A stretch of DNA of 64,000 bases, taken from NCBI GenBank assembly GCA_963715025.1, contig CAVQQQ010000002.1, positions 744,001 through 808,000 of the forward strand. The letters run 5' to 3'. The notes beneath the pieces were generated by a model. The model saw only the letters and a program-made list of their open reading frames with translations, did no database searches and had not been told where the DNA came from. Made by a program: the position numbers and the translations under genes. Below, piece after piece: positions 22,152 to 29,948 of the stretch; position 1 is the first letter of the stretch; each line of letters opens with the position of its first letter. Origin of the DNA: DASSJT01 sp963715025. GTDB lineage: Bacteria > Actinomycetota > Actinomycetes > Actinomycetales > Dermatophilaceae.

Positions 22152-22157
22152 TACAGT
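22152..22157 (+). promoter_or_regulatory. Putative leaderless promoter -10 (TACAGT) of the GH15 gene
   Basis: TACAGT ends 7 nt before ATG 22165, and no Shine-Dalgarno is visible. The hexamer shares its first three bases with a CGGCATAC octamer at 22147-22154, so a factor reading that octamer would overlap the promoter. Confidence 0.5.
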
Positions 22158-22164
22158 CGCCTCC

Positions 22165-24009
22165 ATGACCCCGCCGCAAGCCCAGCCGGCCACACCGATC
22201 GAGGACTACGCCGTGATCGGCGACACCGAGACCGTCGCCCTGGTGAGCAGGAGCGGCTCGATCGACTGGATGTGCCTCCCCCGGTTCGACTCGCCCTCCC
22301 TGTTCACAGCCCTGCTCGGCACTCCCGAGAACGGCCGCTGGTTGATCGGGCCGGTTGGCGAGGCGACCAGCAGCCGCACCTACCGAGGCAACAGCTTCAT
22401 CCTCGAGACGGTCCACGAGACGGCCACGGGAGCCGTGCGGGTCACCGACCTGATGCCGCTCGGCGACGGCCGCGCCGACGTCATCCGCAGGGTCGAGGGG
22501 CTGCGTGGCACGGTCGAGATGGAGCACGAGTGGATCGTCCGGTTCAGCTACGGGCTGGTCCGCCCGTGGGTGGCGCACCATCCCGGCCATGAGCTCGACA
22601 CCGAGGTCATCACCGCCGTCGCGGGCCCCGACCAGCTCGTGCTGCGCGGGACCCGGCTCCCCGTGGGCGGCAGGGGCCGCCACCACGACCGGTTCGAGGT
22701 CCGCGCGGGCGAGGTGCTGGACTTCTCCACGACCTGGTTCGCGTCGTGGAAGCCCATCCCGCCGCCCCTGAATGTCACCTCGCGCATCGACGAGACGCTG
22801 GAGCGCTCCGAGGCCTGGGCTGCCCGCTGCACCTACCAGGGCCCGTATCGGACCGCCGTCGTCCGCTCGCTCCTCGTGCTGCGCCTGCTCAGCGATACTC
22901 GTCGCGGCGGGATCGTCGCGGCTCCCACGACGTCTCTTCCCGAGGACTTCGGCGGCGAGCGCAACTGGGACTACCGCTACTGCTGGCTGCGCGATGCCTC
23001 GCTCACCTTGGAGGCGCTGCTCATGTCCGGGTACGTGGGAGTGGCAATCCTCTGGCGCAACTGGCTGGTGCGGGCGCTGGCAGGTGACCCCGAGGACATG
23101 CAGATCATGTATGCCGTTGACGGCAGCCGCGAGCTGCCCGAGCGCGAGCTGGGACACCTTCCCGGCTACGCCGGCTCGCGCCCCGTGCGAATCGGCAACG
23201 GCGCTGTCGACCAGAAGCAGACCGATGTCCTGGGCGAGGTCATGATCGCCCTCCACGAGGCACGGAGTCAGGGACTGCCTGACGCGAGGCAGGCCTGGGC
23301 TCTCCAGGTGGCCCTCGTCGACGAGCTCGCCCGGCACTGGGACGAGCCCGACCACGGGCTGTGGGAGGTCCGCGGGCCGGTCCGCCATTTCACCCACTCC
23401 CGCATCATGGTGTGGGCCGCCTTCGACCGGGGCATCCGGGCGTGTGAGGAGCACGGGATGCCGGGCCCGGTGGAGCACTGGCGCAGGCTCCGGGAGCAGG
23501 TGCGGGAGGAGGTGCTCAAGCTCGGCTACGACGCCGAGAGGAACACGTTCACGCAGCACTACGACACCACCGAGGTCGACGCCTCGCTGCTCGTCATCCC
23601 GCTCGTGGGGTTCCTGCCTCCCGAGGACCCACGGGTCCATGGCACCATCGCGGCGATCGAGCGCGACCTCATGCGCGACGGGTTCGTGCTGCGGTACCGC
23701 ACCGACTCGGGGGTCGACGGGCTTCCCGGCCACGAGCACCCCTTCCTCGCCTGCTCGTGGTGGCTGGTGTCGGCGTATGCCGTCACCGGCCAGCTCGACA
23801 AGGCGCGGGCTCTCATGGACCGCCTGGTCTCCGTTTCCAACGACGTGGGTCTGGTCTCGGAGGAGTACGACCCGCACAACCACCGGATGGCCGGCAACTT
23901 CCCCCAGGCGTTCTCGCACCTCGCCCTCATCGGGGCGGCCTACGCGGTGGCGCGCGCCGAGGCGGCAGCAGACCCCGGTGAGGCGGCGCCGGGTACGGTC
24001 GTGGCATGA
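22165..24009 (+). CDS. Glycoside hydrolase family 15 protein (glucoamylase/trehalase-like)
   Basis: Cytosolic hydrolase of about 614 residues with no signal peptide. The N-terminal β-domain starts with IEDYAVIGDTETVALVSRSG and SIDWMCLPRFDSPSLF. The (α/α)6-barrel part contains GGERNWDYRYCWLRDASLTL near residue 270 and, towards the end, the SEEYDPHNHRMAGNFPQAF segment typical of actinobacterial GH15 enzymes. Mycobacterial relatives hydrolyse trehalose and others act on maltodextrins; the substrate here is not decidable. It is divergent from uvrA, and its stop overlaps the next gene by 4 nt (ATGA). Confidence 0.88.
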   Translation: MTPPQAQPATPIEDYAVIGDTETVALVSRSGSIDWMCLPRFDSPSLFTALLGTPENGRWLIGPVGEATSSRTYRGNSFILETVHETATGAVRVTDLMPLGDGRADVIRRVEGLRGTVEMEHEWIVRFSYGLVRPWVAHHPGHELDTEVITAVAGPDQLVLRGTRLPVGGRGRHHDRFEVRAGEVLDFSTTWFASWKPIPPPLNVTSRIDETLERSEAWAARCTYQGPYRTAVVRSLLVLRLLSDTRRGGIVAAPTTSLPEDFGGERNWDYRYCWLRDASLTLEALLMSGYVGVAILWRNWLVRALAGDPEDMQIMYAVDGSRELPERELGHLPGYAGSRPVRIGNGAVDQKQTDVLGEVMIALHEARSQGLPDARQAWALQVALVDELARHWDEPDHGLWEVRGPVRHFTHSRIMVWAAFDRGIRACEEHGMPGPVEHWRRLREQVREEVLKLGYDAERNTFTQHYDTTEVDASLLVIPLVGFLPPEDPRVHGTIAAIERDLMRDGFVLRYRTDSGVDGLPGHEHPFLACSWWLVSAYAVTGQLDKARALMDRLVSVSNDVGLVSEEYDPHNHRMAGNFPQAFSHLALIGAAYAVARAEAAADPGEAAPGTVVA

Positions 24010-24713
24010 CCATCGGGACCACCATGGAACCGGACCGGGCCCGCGTCCTGCTGGGCCGGCATACCGCCGAGCTGCTCGCCACCGCAAAAGGTCTGGACGA
24101 CCTCGCTGCCGACTCGCTGTGCGACGGCTGGAGCCGTGCGCACGTCCTCACCCACGTCGCCCGCAACGCCGACGCGATCGGCCGACTCGTGACCTGGGCC
24201 ATCACCGGGGATCGCGAAGAGATGTACCCGGGCGGCACCGACGGGCGCAACGCCGAGATCGCCGTGGGTGCGGCACGGTCCCCGGACGCGATCGTCGCGG
24301 ACCTCGAGGCGGCGAGCGAGCGGGTGGCCAGCCTGCTGGAGGAGCTGGATGGGCCGATCGCGGCCCCGGTGGTTGAGATGCGCGGCGGCACGAAGGTGGC
24401 AGCGCAGCAGCTTCCCTTCCTGCGGCTGCGCGAGGTGGTGATCCACCACGTCGACCTGTCCACGGGTTTCGGCTTCCCCGACGTCGAGCCCGACCTCGTG
24501 CAGGCCCTGCTGGAGGACGCTGTCGCGCGGCTCCAGGGCCACCCGAAGGCCCCCGCCGTCCGGATCCGCACCGACGAGGGCGACGCGTGGTCGGTGGGCG
24601 AGGGGGGCGACACCGTCACCGGCACGCGCACCGGAGTCCTGCTGTGGCTCGCCCGGCGGAGGCCCTCGGGGGTCACCGGCGAGCGGGTTCCGGAGCTTCC
24701 CCGGGGCGCGTAG
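24006..24713 (+). CDS. Maleylpyruvate isomerase/mycothiol-dependent (MDMPI/DinB-like) family protein
   Basis: A 235-residue protein of the mycothiol-dependent maleylpyruvate isomerase family. The N-terminal four-helix DinB-like fold contains CDGWSRAHVLTHVARNADA (near 38-56) with the first metal His. The second metal site is in LREVVIHHVDLSTGF (near 142), giving Glu and His ligands. Many family members act on thiol-activated substrates, and mycothiol is the expected thiol in an actinomycete. It is coupled to the GH15 gene by a 4-nt overlap. Its 3' end overlaps the convergent regulator gene by 41 bp. Confidence 0.8.
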   Translation: MTIGTTMEPDRARVLLGRHTAELLATAKGLDDLAADSLCDGWSRAHVLTHVARNADAIGRLVTWAITGDREEMYPGGTDGRNAEIAVGAARSPDAIVADLEAASERVASLLEELDGPIAAPVVEMRGGTKVAAQQLPFLRLREVVIHHVDLSTGFGFPDVEPDLVQALLEDAVARLQGHPKAPAVRIRTDEGDAWSVGEGGDTVTGTRTGVLLWLARRRPSGVTGERVPELPRGA

Positions 24714-25413
24714 CCCCCGGCACCCCCGTCGCGCCGGGGAGTTCGGCGGCCAGCGCTCCGGACCGCCTGGCAATGGCCACGGCGGTCAGTGCGGAATGGA
24801 TCTCCAGCTTGTGCAGGATGCTCTGGACATGCGTGCGCACCGTGTTGGGCGATACGCCCAGGCGCTCACCAATCTCGCGCCGAGAAAGCCCCTCGGCAAG
24901 GCAGGCGAGCACGTCCCGCTCGCGGTCCGAGAGCCGGCTGAGCCCATCCCGGTCGCCGCCGCCGGGCAGGCCTCCATGCACCAGGGCATCGAGGAGGTGG
25001 GTGAGCAGGTCGGGCGGTATGTGGCTCTCGCCGCGAGCCACGCCCCGGATCGCGATGTTGAGGCGCTCGACCGGGTCCATCTTGGAAACCCAGCCCCTCG
25101 CCCCGGCGCGCACCGCCTCGGCAAGCCGGCGCGCATCCGCGGCCCCGGTCACCACGATGACGGCGGCGCCCGGCTCGCGGCGGCGAAGGTCGCGGCACAG
25201 GCTCAGCCCGTCCGCCTCTCCCAGGACGAGGTCGAGGATGATGACGTCGACGTGCTGCCCCGCCACCAGGGCAAGCGCTTCACCCGGGGAGGCCGCCGTG
25301 CCCACGACGTGGAGATCTGGCTCGGCCTGGAGGCGCATCATCAGAGCGTCGCTGAAGATCTGGTGGTCGTCGACGATGGCCACCCGGATCGGTGCCAGCG
25401 GTGTGCTGGTCAT
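24673..25413 (-). CDS. LuxR/NarL-type response regulator (RR-A)
   Basis: A 246-residue two-component regulator. The receiver domain (residues ~9-125) has the acidic pair Asp15-Asp16 in IVDDHQ, phospho-acceptor Asp61 in IILDLVLGEADG, the Thr in VIVVTG and the Lys in WVSKMDP. The C-terminal LuxR helix-turn-helix (about 170-235) contains LSDRERDVLACLAEGLSRREI and VSPNTVRTHV. ATG 25413 is chosen because it opens the receiver domain and has GGGGAG upstream. It is the distal gene of a kinase-regulator-regulator cluster. Confidence 0.9.
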   Translation of the reverse strand: MTSTPLAPIRVAIVDDHQIFSDALMMRLQAEPDLHVVGTAASPGEALALVAGQHVDVIILDLVLGEADGLSLCRDLRRREPGAAVIVVTGAADARRLAEAVRAGARGWVSKMDPVERLNIAIRGVARGESHIPPDLLTHLLDALVHGGLPGGGDRDGLSRLSDRERDVLACLAEGLSRREIGERLGVSPNTVRTHVQSILHKLEIHSALTAVAIARRSGALAAELPGATGVPGATRPGEAPEPARR

Positions 25414-25451
25414 GATCACAGACTCCCCGTCCATCCCTGCGCCCGGACCGC

Positions 25452-26189
25452 TCAGGTGTCGGAGGGTCGATACGCCATGTGCGTGAGGGCCTCTGGGCGC
25501 AGGTGGGGCGGCCAGACGTCGGCGGAGCCATGCGCCGCCATGAGGGCCGCGGCTTGGAGGCGCGTGTGGACACCGAGCTTGGCTAGCAGGTTCTGCACGT
25601 GGGTCCGTGCCGTGCTGCGGCGCACCCCGAGGATGGCGGCGATCTCGTCGGTTGTGCGCCCGTCCATGATGCAGCCCATGACCTGCCACTCCCGTTCGGT
25701 CAGGAACCGGAGCTTCCACAGTGGACCGGTGGCGTGGCCCACCTCGGCGGACGACCTGGCCGCTGCCCCCTTCCCCACCGTCTCCCCGCGGGAAACGGCC
25801 TCCAGAGCCGCGGCCATGGCTGGCAGTGGTCCCGTCTTGGCAAGGTAGCCGGCGGCCCCGCGTTCGACGGCCGCCTCGGCCAGGCGCGGGTCGTCGACGC
25901 CCGACAGCACCACCACGGCGGTGCCCGGCGAGGTGGCACGCAGGACCGGGATCACGTCGATCCCAGAGCCCTCGGGGAACGAAAGGTCCAGCAGGCAGCA
26001 GTCGGGCTGCTCGCGCGCCACCGCGGACACCGCCTCCTGTGGCGTCGGTGCCGTGGCAACCACATGGTGTCCGAGCTCCTCCAGCGCCCGGCGGAGGGCG
26101 TCCAGGAAGAGCCGGTGGTCGTCACACAGCACGATGCGCAGACGAGTGCTCGGCTGGCCGCGTGACCCGTCCGCCGACACCCGAGTCAC
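25452..26189 (-). CDS. LuxR/NarL-type response regulator (RR-B)
   Basis: A 245-residue regulator paralogous to the next gene downstream. The receiver has Asp23-Asp24 (LCDDHR), acceptor Asp68 (CCLLDLSFPEGSG), a Ser in VVVLSG and the Lys in GYLAKTGP. The LuxR DNA-binding domain contains LTEREWQVMGCIMDGRTTDEI and STARTHVQNLL. The start GTG 26189 overlaps the kinase stop by 4 nt, so it is translationally coupled to the kinase and is its most likely partner. Confidence 0.9.
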   Translation of the reverse strand: MTRVSADGSRGQPSTRLRIVLCDDHRLFLDALRRALEELGHHVVATAPTPQEAVSAVAREQPDCCLLDLSFPEGSGIDVIPVLRATSPGTAVVVLSGVDDPRLAEAAVERGAAGYLAKTGPLPAMAAALEAVSRGETVGKGAAARSSAEVGHATGPLWKLRFLTEREWQVMGCIMDGRTTDEIAAILGVRRSTARTHVQNLLAKLGVHTRLQAAALMAAHGSADVWPPHLRPEALTHMAYRPSDT

Positions 26190-26818
26190 CTTTCGACAGC
26201 GCTCAGGACGACCCGCGCGACAGCTCCCCCAGACGGCCCGTTCCGAAGCGTGAAGCTGCCCCCGCAGGTCGCCAGGAGGGCCCGGGTGATCGCGAGTCCC
26301 AGTGAGGTCTGCTCGGGGACGCCGCCGAGGCCGGGACCGGTGTCGGTGACGAGGACCTCGACCCTGCCGTCGGCCCCCACGATGTCGACGGCCACTGCCC
26401 CCGGGCCAGCCGCACGGACCGCATTGTCGATCAGGCACCCCAGAGCCCGGGTGAGGGCGACCTCGCGCGCCCACGCGATCACCGGTCCCGAGGCCCGGAC
26501 GCTGATCGGCCGGGTCGCGGTGGCGCCGGCGCGATTCGCAGCCGCGGAGGCACAGGCGGCGACGTCGACCGAGGTGACGTGCTGGCCTGGCGCCTCGAGC
26601 AGCACCTGGTCCACGACGGTGGCGATCCAGGCCGCTTGCTCGGCGATGAGCGCCAGCCGGCGCCTGGCGTCGCCCGTCCCCCGCACTGGGTTCTGGGCGA
26701 GCAGGAGCACCGCAGCCAGGGGCTGGCGGAGGTCATGGCAGAGCGCGCGGACCGGGTCCACCTCCCCCGCACGCGCCCCGGGCGGAGGGGTAAATGGATG
26801 CTCGCTGATGGCAGTCAT
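26186..26818 (-). CDS. Soluble sensor histidine kinase, minimal form without sensor or membrane domain
   Basis: About 210 residues from ATG 26818 (AGGTGG upstream). The dimerisation/phosphorylation region has the H-box CHDLRQPLAAV with His28. The ATPase domain shows the N-box LIDNAVRAA near residue 140, the G1 box VTDTGPGLGG and the G2 region SLGLAITRAL. No transmembrane segment or separate input domain is visible, so the signal must arrive through a partner protein or from the cytoplasm. It is first in the kinase-RR-B-RR-A operon and divergent from the MBL-fold gene. Confidence 0.82.
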   Translation of the reverse strand: MTAISEHPFTPPPGARAGEVDPVRALCHDLRQPLAAVLLLAQNPVRGTGDARRRLALIAEQAAWIATVVDQVLLEAPGQHVTSVDVAACASAAANRAGATATRPISVRASGPVIAWAREVALTRALGCLIDNAVRAAGPGAVAVDIVGADGRVEVLVTDTGPGLGGVPEQTSLGLAITRALLATCGGSFTLRNGPSGGAVARVVLSAVER

Positions 26819-26916
26819 GTGCCGGCCCACCTGTCCCTGACGGGCCAGACCGTCTGCTCCCCTCCGAGCCCCGTGGCCTGGCCCTTCAACCATGGGGTTC
26901 AGCGGAGTCGGCGACA

Positions 26917-26934
26917 ATAGTCATTTAGGACTAT
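26917..26934. promoter_or_regulatory. Inverted repeat ATAGTC-N6-GACTAT in the divergent kinase/MBL promoter region
   Basis: A perfect 6-bp-arm palindrome in a locally A+T-rich spot of the 166-bp region between the kinase and the MBL-fold gene, about 50 bp upstream of the MBL start. It is a candidate operator for the adjacent response regulators or the MBL promoter. The regulator is unknown. Confidence 0.35.
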
Positions 26935-26984
26935 GGAGACGAGTGAAGGGATACGCTCCCTCATCCTTCTGGAGGTTCGCGCTG

Positions 26985-27650
26985 GTGACATATGACGGGA
27001 ATGTCCGACCCGGGGGGCCACCGGCTGTCCGGTCGCTCGAGCACCTCACCATCCGCAAGCTCGCCGTCTCCACGATGTCGAACAACGTGTACCTGCTGAC
27101 CTGCCGCGCCACCGGGCGCCAGCTCCTGATCGATGCGGCCGACCGCCCCGACCAGTGCCTCGCCCTGGTCCACGCGGGCGGGCCGGGGCTGGACCAGATC
27201 GTGACGACCCACCAGCACTGGGATCATGTCCGTGCGCTCGCCGAGGTGGCGCGCCGCACCGGGGCACTTACTGCGGCAGGCGAGGACGATGCCGAGGCCC
27301 TCCCCGTCGCTCCGGATCGACGGCTGCGGCACGGCGACCGGATCGAGCTCGGCGCGATCTCGCTCGACGTCATCCACCTGCGTGGGCACACCCCCGGTTC
27401 CGTCGCCCTGGCCTACGACGACCCGTCGGGCCACGCCCACCTGTTCACGGGGGACTCGCTGTTCCCGGGCGGCGTCGGCGCCACAGCACGCCACCCGTAC
27501 CAGAGCTTCGAAGCGCTGATCGACGACGTGGAGCACCGAGTCTTCGACGTCTACGCCGATGACACATGGGTGTACCCGGGCCACGGCGGCGATACCACCC
27601 TGGGTGCGGAGCGGCCGCACGTGCCGGAATGGCGGGATCGGGGCTGGTAG
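26985..27650 (+). CDS. MBL-fold metallo-hydrolase (glyoxalase II-like)
   Basis: A 221-residue metallo-β-lactamase-fold hydrolase. The metal motif is T-H76-Q-H78-W-D80-H81, followed by the downstream His in LRGHTPGS, the Asp in LFTGDSLFPG and the His in YPGHGG. This pattern fits hydroxyacylglutathione hydrolase-like enzymes. In an actinomycete the thiol ester would more likely be a mycothiol conjugate, which is inference. GTG 26985 is chosen for GGAGG 9 nt upstream; longer in-frame starts lack one. Confidence 0.88.
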   Translation: MTYDGNVRPGGPPAVRSLEHLTIRKLAVSTMSNNVYLLTCRATGRQLLIDAADRPDQCLALVHAGGPGLDQIVTTHQHWDHVRALAEVARRTGALTAAGEDDAEALPVAPDRRLRHGDRIELGAISLDVIHLRGHTPGSVALAYDDPSGHAHLFTGDSLFPGGVGATARHPYQSFEALIDDVEHRVFDVYADDTWVYPGHGGDTTLGAERPHVPEWRDRGW

Positions 27651-27723
27651 GTGACCTGGACAGCGCGACGGTGCCAGACCTCTGGGCCTCGGGTGACGCC
27701 ACATCCCCGTGCTGCGCATGACA

Positions 27724-27729
27724 TAGCCT
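27724..27729 (+). promoter_or_regulatory. Putative leaderless promoter -10 (TAGCCT) of the EamA gene
   Basis: TAGCCT ends 7 nt before the GTG at 27737, and there is no Shine-Dalgarno. Confidence 0.45.
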
Positions 27730-27736
27730 GACGCCC

Positions 27737-28609
27737 GTGCTGCGCCCCTCGAGCGTGCCCGCGCCAGTGCTGGTTCTGGGCGGAGTTGTCTCCGTGCAGT
27801 TCGGCGGGGCGCTGGCCGCGACCCTGGTGCCGGTGATCGGCGCGGCGGGCTCGGTCACGCTCCGGCTCCTCTTCGCGACGGTCATCCTGCTGGCCGTGGC
27901 GCGGCCGCGGCTGCGGGGCCACCGGGGCAGCGCCTGGCGCACTGTCGTGGCCTTCGGCCTCGCCCTCGGCCTCATGAACTTCTCGTTCTACGCGTCGCTG
28001 GCGCACCTTCCGCTTGGTGTCGCCGTGACCATCGAGTTCCTCGGGCCGCTCACCCTGGCCACCGTGCTCTCCCGGCGTCCGCGGGATCTCGTCGCCGTCG
28101 CCGCGGCGGCCTCGGGCGTCGTTCTGATCTCGCAGGCTCTGAGCATTCCGTTGTCCCAGCTCGACTGGACCGGCCTGGCACTGGCCGCTGCAGCGGGAGC
28201 GTGTTGGGCGGCATACATCATCCTCAGTGGCCGCACCGGAGCGGCGTTCGCGCAGCTGGACGGACTCGCTCTGGCGATGGTCGTGGCCACGCTCCTGGTG
28301 CTGCCCTTCGGCGTCGGCAGCATTGACTCGTGGACCTCGACCGCCGTCGCCAAGGGCGCCGGCATCGCGCTGCTCTCGTCCGTGCTGCCGTACTCCTTCG
28401 AGCTACTGGCGCTGCGCCGGATGCGGCCCGCGGTGTTCGGCATCCTGCTCAGCCTGGAGCCTGCCGTTGCAGCGCTGGCGGGGTTGCTGCTCCTCGGGCA
28501 GCGGCTGCAGCCGACCCAGCTGCTGGGCGTCCTGCTCGTGGTCGCGGCCAGTGCGATGGTGCTTGGGCGCGGCGGCCACCAGCCAGACCCGGCGGACGCG
28601 GGCGGTTAG
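27737..28609 (+). CDS. EamA/DMT-superfamily transporter (RhtA-like exporter)
   Basis: A 290-residue inner-membrane protein with about ten hydrophobic segments arranged as two EamA repeats. Features of the RhtA/threonine-homoserine exporter subgroup are visible: MNFSFYASLAHLPLGVAVTI, EFLGPLTLA and the C-terminal FGILLSLEPAVAALAGLLLLG. It probably exports amino acids or related metabolites; substrate is not decidable. It stands alone, with terC convergent 37 bp downstream. That gap contains one GTATGCCG octamer. Confidence 0.86.
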   Translation: MLRPSSVPAPVLVLGGVVSVQFGGALAATLVPVIGAAGSVTLRLLFATVILLAVARPRLRGHRGSAWRTVVAFGLALGLMNFSFYASLAHLPLGVAVTIEFLGPLTLATVLSRRPRDLVAVAAAASGVVLISQALSIPLSQLDWTGLALAAAAGACWAAYIILSGRTGAAFAQLDGLALAMVVATLLVLPFGVGSIDSWTSTAVAKGAGIALLSSVLPYSFELLALRRMRPAVFGILLSLEPAVAALAGLLLLGQRLQPTQLLGVLLVVAASAMVLGRGGHQPDPADAGG

Positions 28610-28646
28610 GCGTATGCCGTGACCAGGGAGCGCGGTCGGGTGTCGG

Positions 28647-29636
28647 CTATGAGCCGACGGCCTCCATGCGGGCAACGCGGCGAGCCCGCCACAGGCTGGC
28701 TGCGGTGGTGAGGCCAAGGATGACGACGATGGCGCCGAGCGACACACTGATCGGGATCTCCGGTACCGGGACCGCTTCGCCGCCGTTGATGAAGGGCAGC
28801 TCGTTGGTGTGGAGGGCGTGCAGGAGCAGCTTCACCCCGATGAAGGCCAACAGGACGGAGAGGCCGATCGAGAGGTAGACCAGGCGCTTCAGCAGTCCAC
28901 CGATGAGGAAGTAGAGCTGCCGGAGTCCCATGAGGGCGAAGAGGTTGGCCGTCAGGACGAGGTAGGGCTCATCGGTGAGGCCGTAGATCGCAGGTATCGA
29001 GTCGAGCGCGAACAGCAGGTCGGTCGTGCCTAGAGCCAGGATGACGAAGAACATCGGCGTCGCGAGGCGCTTGCCGTTCTCGCGGGTGAAGAGCCTGGTG
29101 CTGTTGAAGGAGCGCGTGGCGGGGAACCGGCGCTCCATGAAGCGCATGAAGCGGTTCTCCCGGTATTCGTCGTCATCGGTCTGGCCCTCGCGGGCCAGCT
29201 TCACGGCGGTGTAGATGAGGAACGCCCCGAACAGGTAGAAGACCCACGCGAAGTTCTCGATGGCCGCAGCGCCGATGGCGATGAAGACGCCGCGCAGGAC
29301 GATCGCGATGACGATGCCGATGAGGAGGGCTGACTGCTGGAGCTTCTCGGGGACGGCGAACTTCGCCATGATCAACAGGAAGATGAAGAGGTTGTCGACC
29401 GACAGCGAGTACTCGGTGAGCCAGCCGGCGAAGTACTCGCCCGCATACTGACCGCCCGACGTCACCCAGACGCCGAGGCCGAACACGACGGCCGCCGCGA
29501 CGTAGAAGATCAGTGCCTTGCTCACCTCGGCCGTGGTCGGGACGTGCGGCCGTCGTGCGATCACGAAGACATCGATGACGAGGAAGACCACGGCAACGCC
29601 GATGGTCACGAGCCACACCCAGGTGGGAACGTTCAC
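28647..29636 (-). CDS. TerC-family membrane protein (Alx-like, manganese-linked)
   Basis: A 329-residue polytopic protein with about nine hydrophobic segments. The TerC acidic motifs are SVDNLFIFL near residue 92 and FALDSIPAIYG near 210; between them is a charged cytoplasmic loop (DDDEYRENRFMRF). The family includes the manganese exporter Alx and TerC proteins that load exoenzymes with Mn. GTG 29636 opens the first membrane segment. A yybP-ykoY manganese riboswitch and a hairpin over the ribosome site lie directly upstream, so expression should rise with Mn2+. Confidence 0.92.
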   Translation of the reverse strand: MNVPTWVWLVTIGVAVVFLVIDVFVIARRPHVPTTAEVSKALIFYVAAAVVFGLGVWVTSGGQYAGEYFAGWLTEYSLSVDNLFIFLLIMAKFAVPEKLQQSALLIGIVIAIVLRGVFIAIGAAAIENFAWVFYLFGAFLIYTAVKLAREGQTDDDEYRENRFMRFMERRFPATRSFNSTRLFTRENGKRLATPMFFVILALGTTDLLFALDSIPAIYGLTDEPYLVLTANLFALMGLRQLYFLIGGLLKRLVYLSIGLSVLLAFIGVKLLLHALHTNELPFINGGEAVPVPEIPISVSLGAIVVILGLTTAASLWRARRVARMEAVGS

Positions 29637-29647
29637 GCGAGGAGCCT

Positions 29648-29671
29648 TCCGGACACATTGAATGGTCCGGA
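29648..29671 (-). promoter_or_regulatory. Hairpin overlapping the terC Shine-Dalgarno (riboswitch expression platform)
   Basis: On the minus strand TCCGGAC (29671-29665) pairs perfectly with GTCCGGA (29654-29648) around a 10-nt loop. The GGAAGG ribosome site (29650-29645) overlaps the right arm. This suggests translational control by the riboswitch just upstream. A 14-bp perfect palindrome (CCGCCCGCGGGCGG) lies between the two. Confidence 0.5.
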
Positions 29672-29696
29672 GGTCTCTCCCGCCCGCGGGCGGACC

Positions 29697-29772
29697 GGCT
29701 CCCCGGGCCAGCCAGCAGCGCCGGAGACCGTGATGACGAGGAAACCGCGACGGGGATACTCCCCTCCGATCG
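29697..29772 (-). ncRNA. yybP-ykoY (Mn2+) riboswitch aptamer upstream of terC
   Basis: Read on the minus strand, the conserved first loop AGGGGAGTA (around 29765-29757) is followed by CGTCATCACG (about 29739-29730) and by GCTGGCTGGCCCGGGGAG (about 29717-29700). Order and spacing match the yybP-ykoY family. Its usual partners are TerC/Alx, MntP and related manganese exporters, and here it sits ~60-135 nt upstream of a terC start on the same strand. Found by eye; a covariance-model search would confirm it. Confidence 0.82.
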
Positions 29773-29852
29773 GTGCGCTCATCCTCCCAGAGTGGCACTC
29801 ACTGCCACAACTCAGGGTCCGTGGCGGGTGCTGACTGTCGCGGGGTCGCCGC

Positions 29853-29945
29853 CGACGGCCGCGCCCACGCCGACCGGCGGCGCCCCACGCGGACCGGCGG
29901 CGCCCACGCCGACGGGGGCGCCCACGCCGACTGCGGCGCCGACGG
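29853..29945. repeat. Degenerate ~18-20-bp G+C-rich tandem repeat between terC and the YjbR-like gene
   Basis: Four to five imperfect units built on GGCGCCCACGCCGAC, separated by CGG or GGG. They fill the space between the riboswitch and the stop of the YjbR-like gene. No gene is convincing in this stretch. It may be a slippage-prone relic of coding sequence or a terminator-like region. Confidence 0.6.
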
Positions 29946-29948
29946 CGC

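Noticed and set aside
22069..22164. LexA/SOS box in the uvrA-GH15 divergent region
   Set aside because: No CGAAC-N4-GTTCG-like palindrome found on either strand.
22069..24087. Minus-strand extension of the uvrA frame
   Set aside because: The extra ~670 residues are antisense to the GH15 gene; UvrA homology begins only after 22068.
26917..26934. DosR/DevR-type box
   Set aside because: The palindrome lacks the GGGAC...GTCCC core expected for that regulator.
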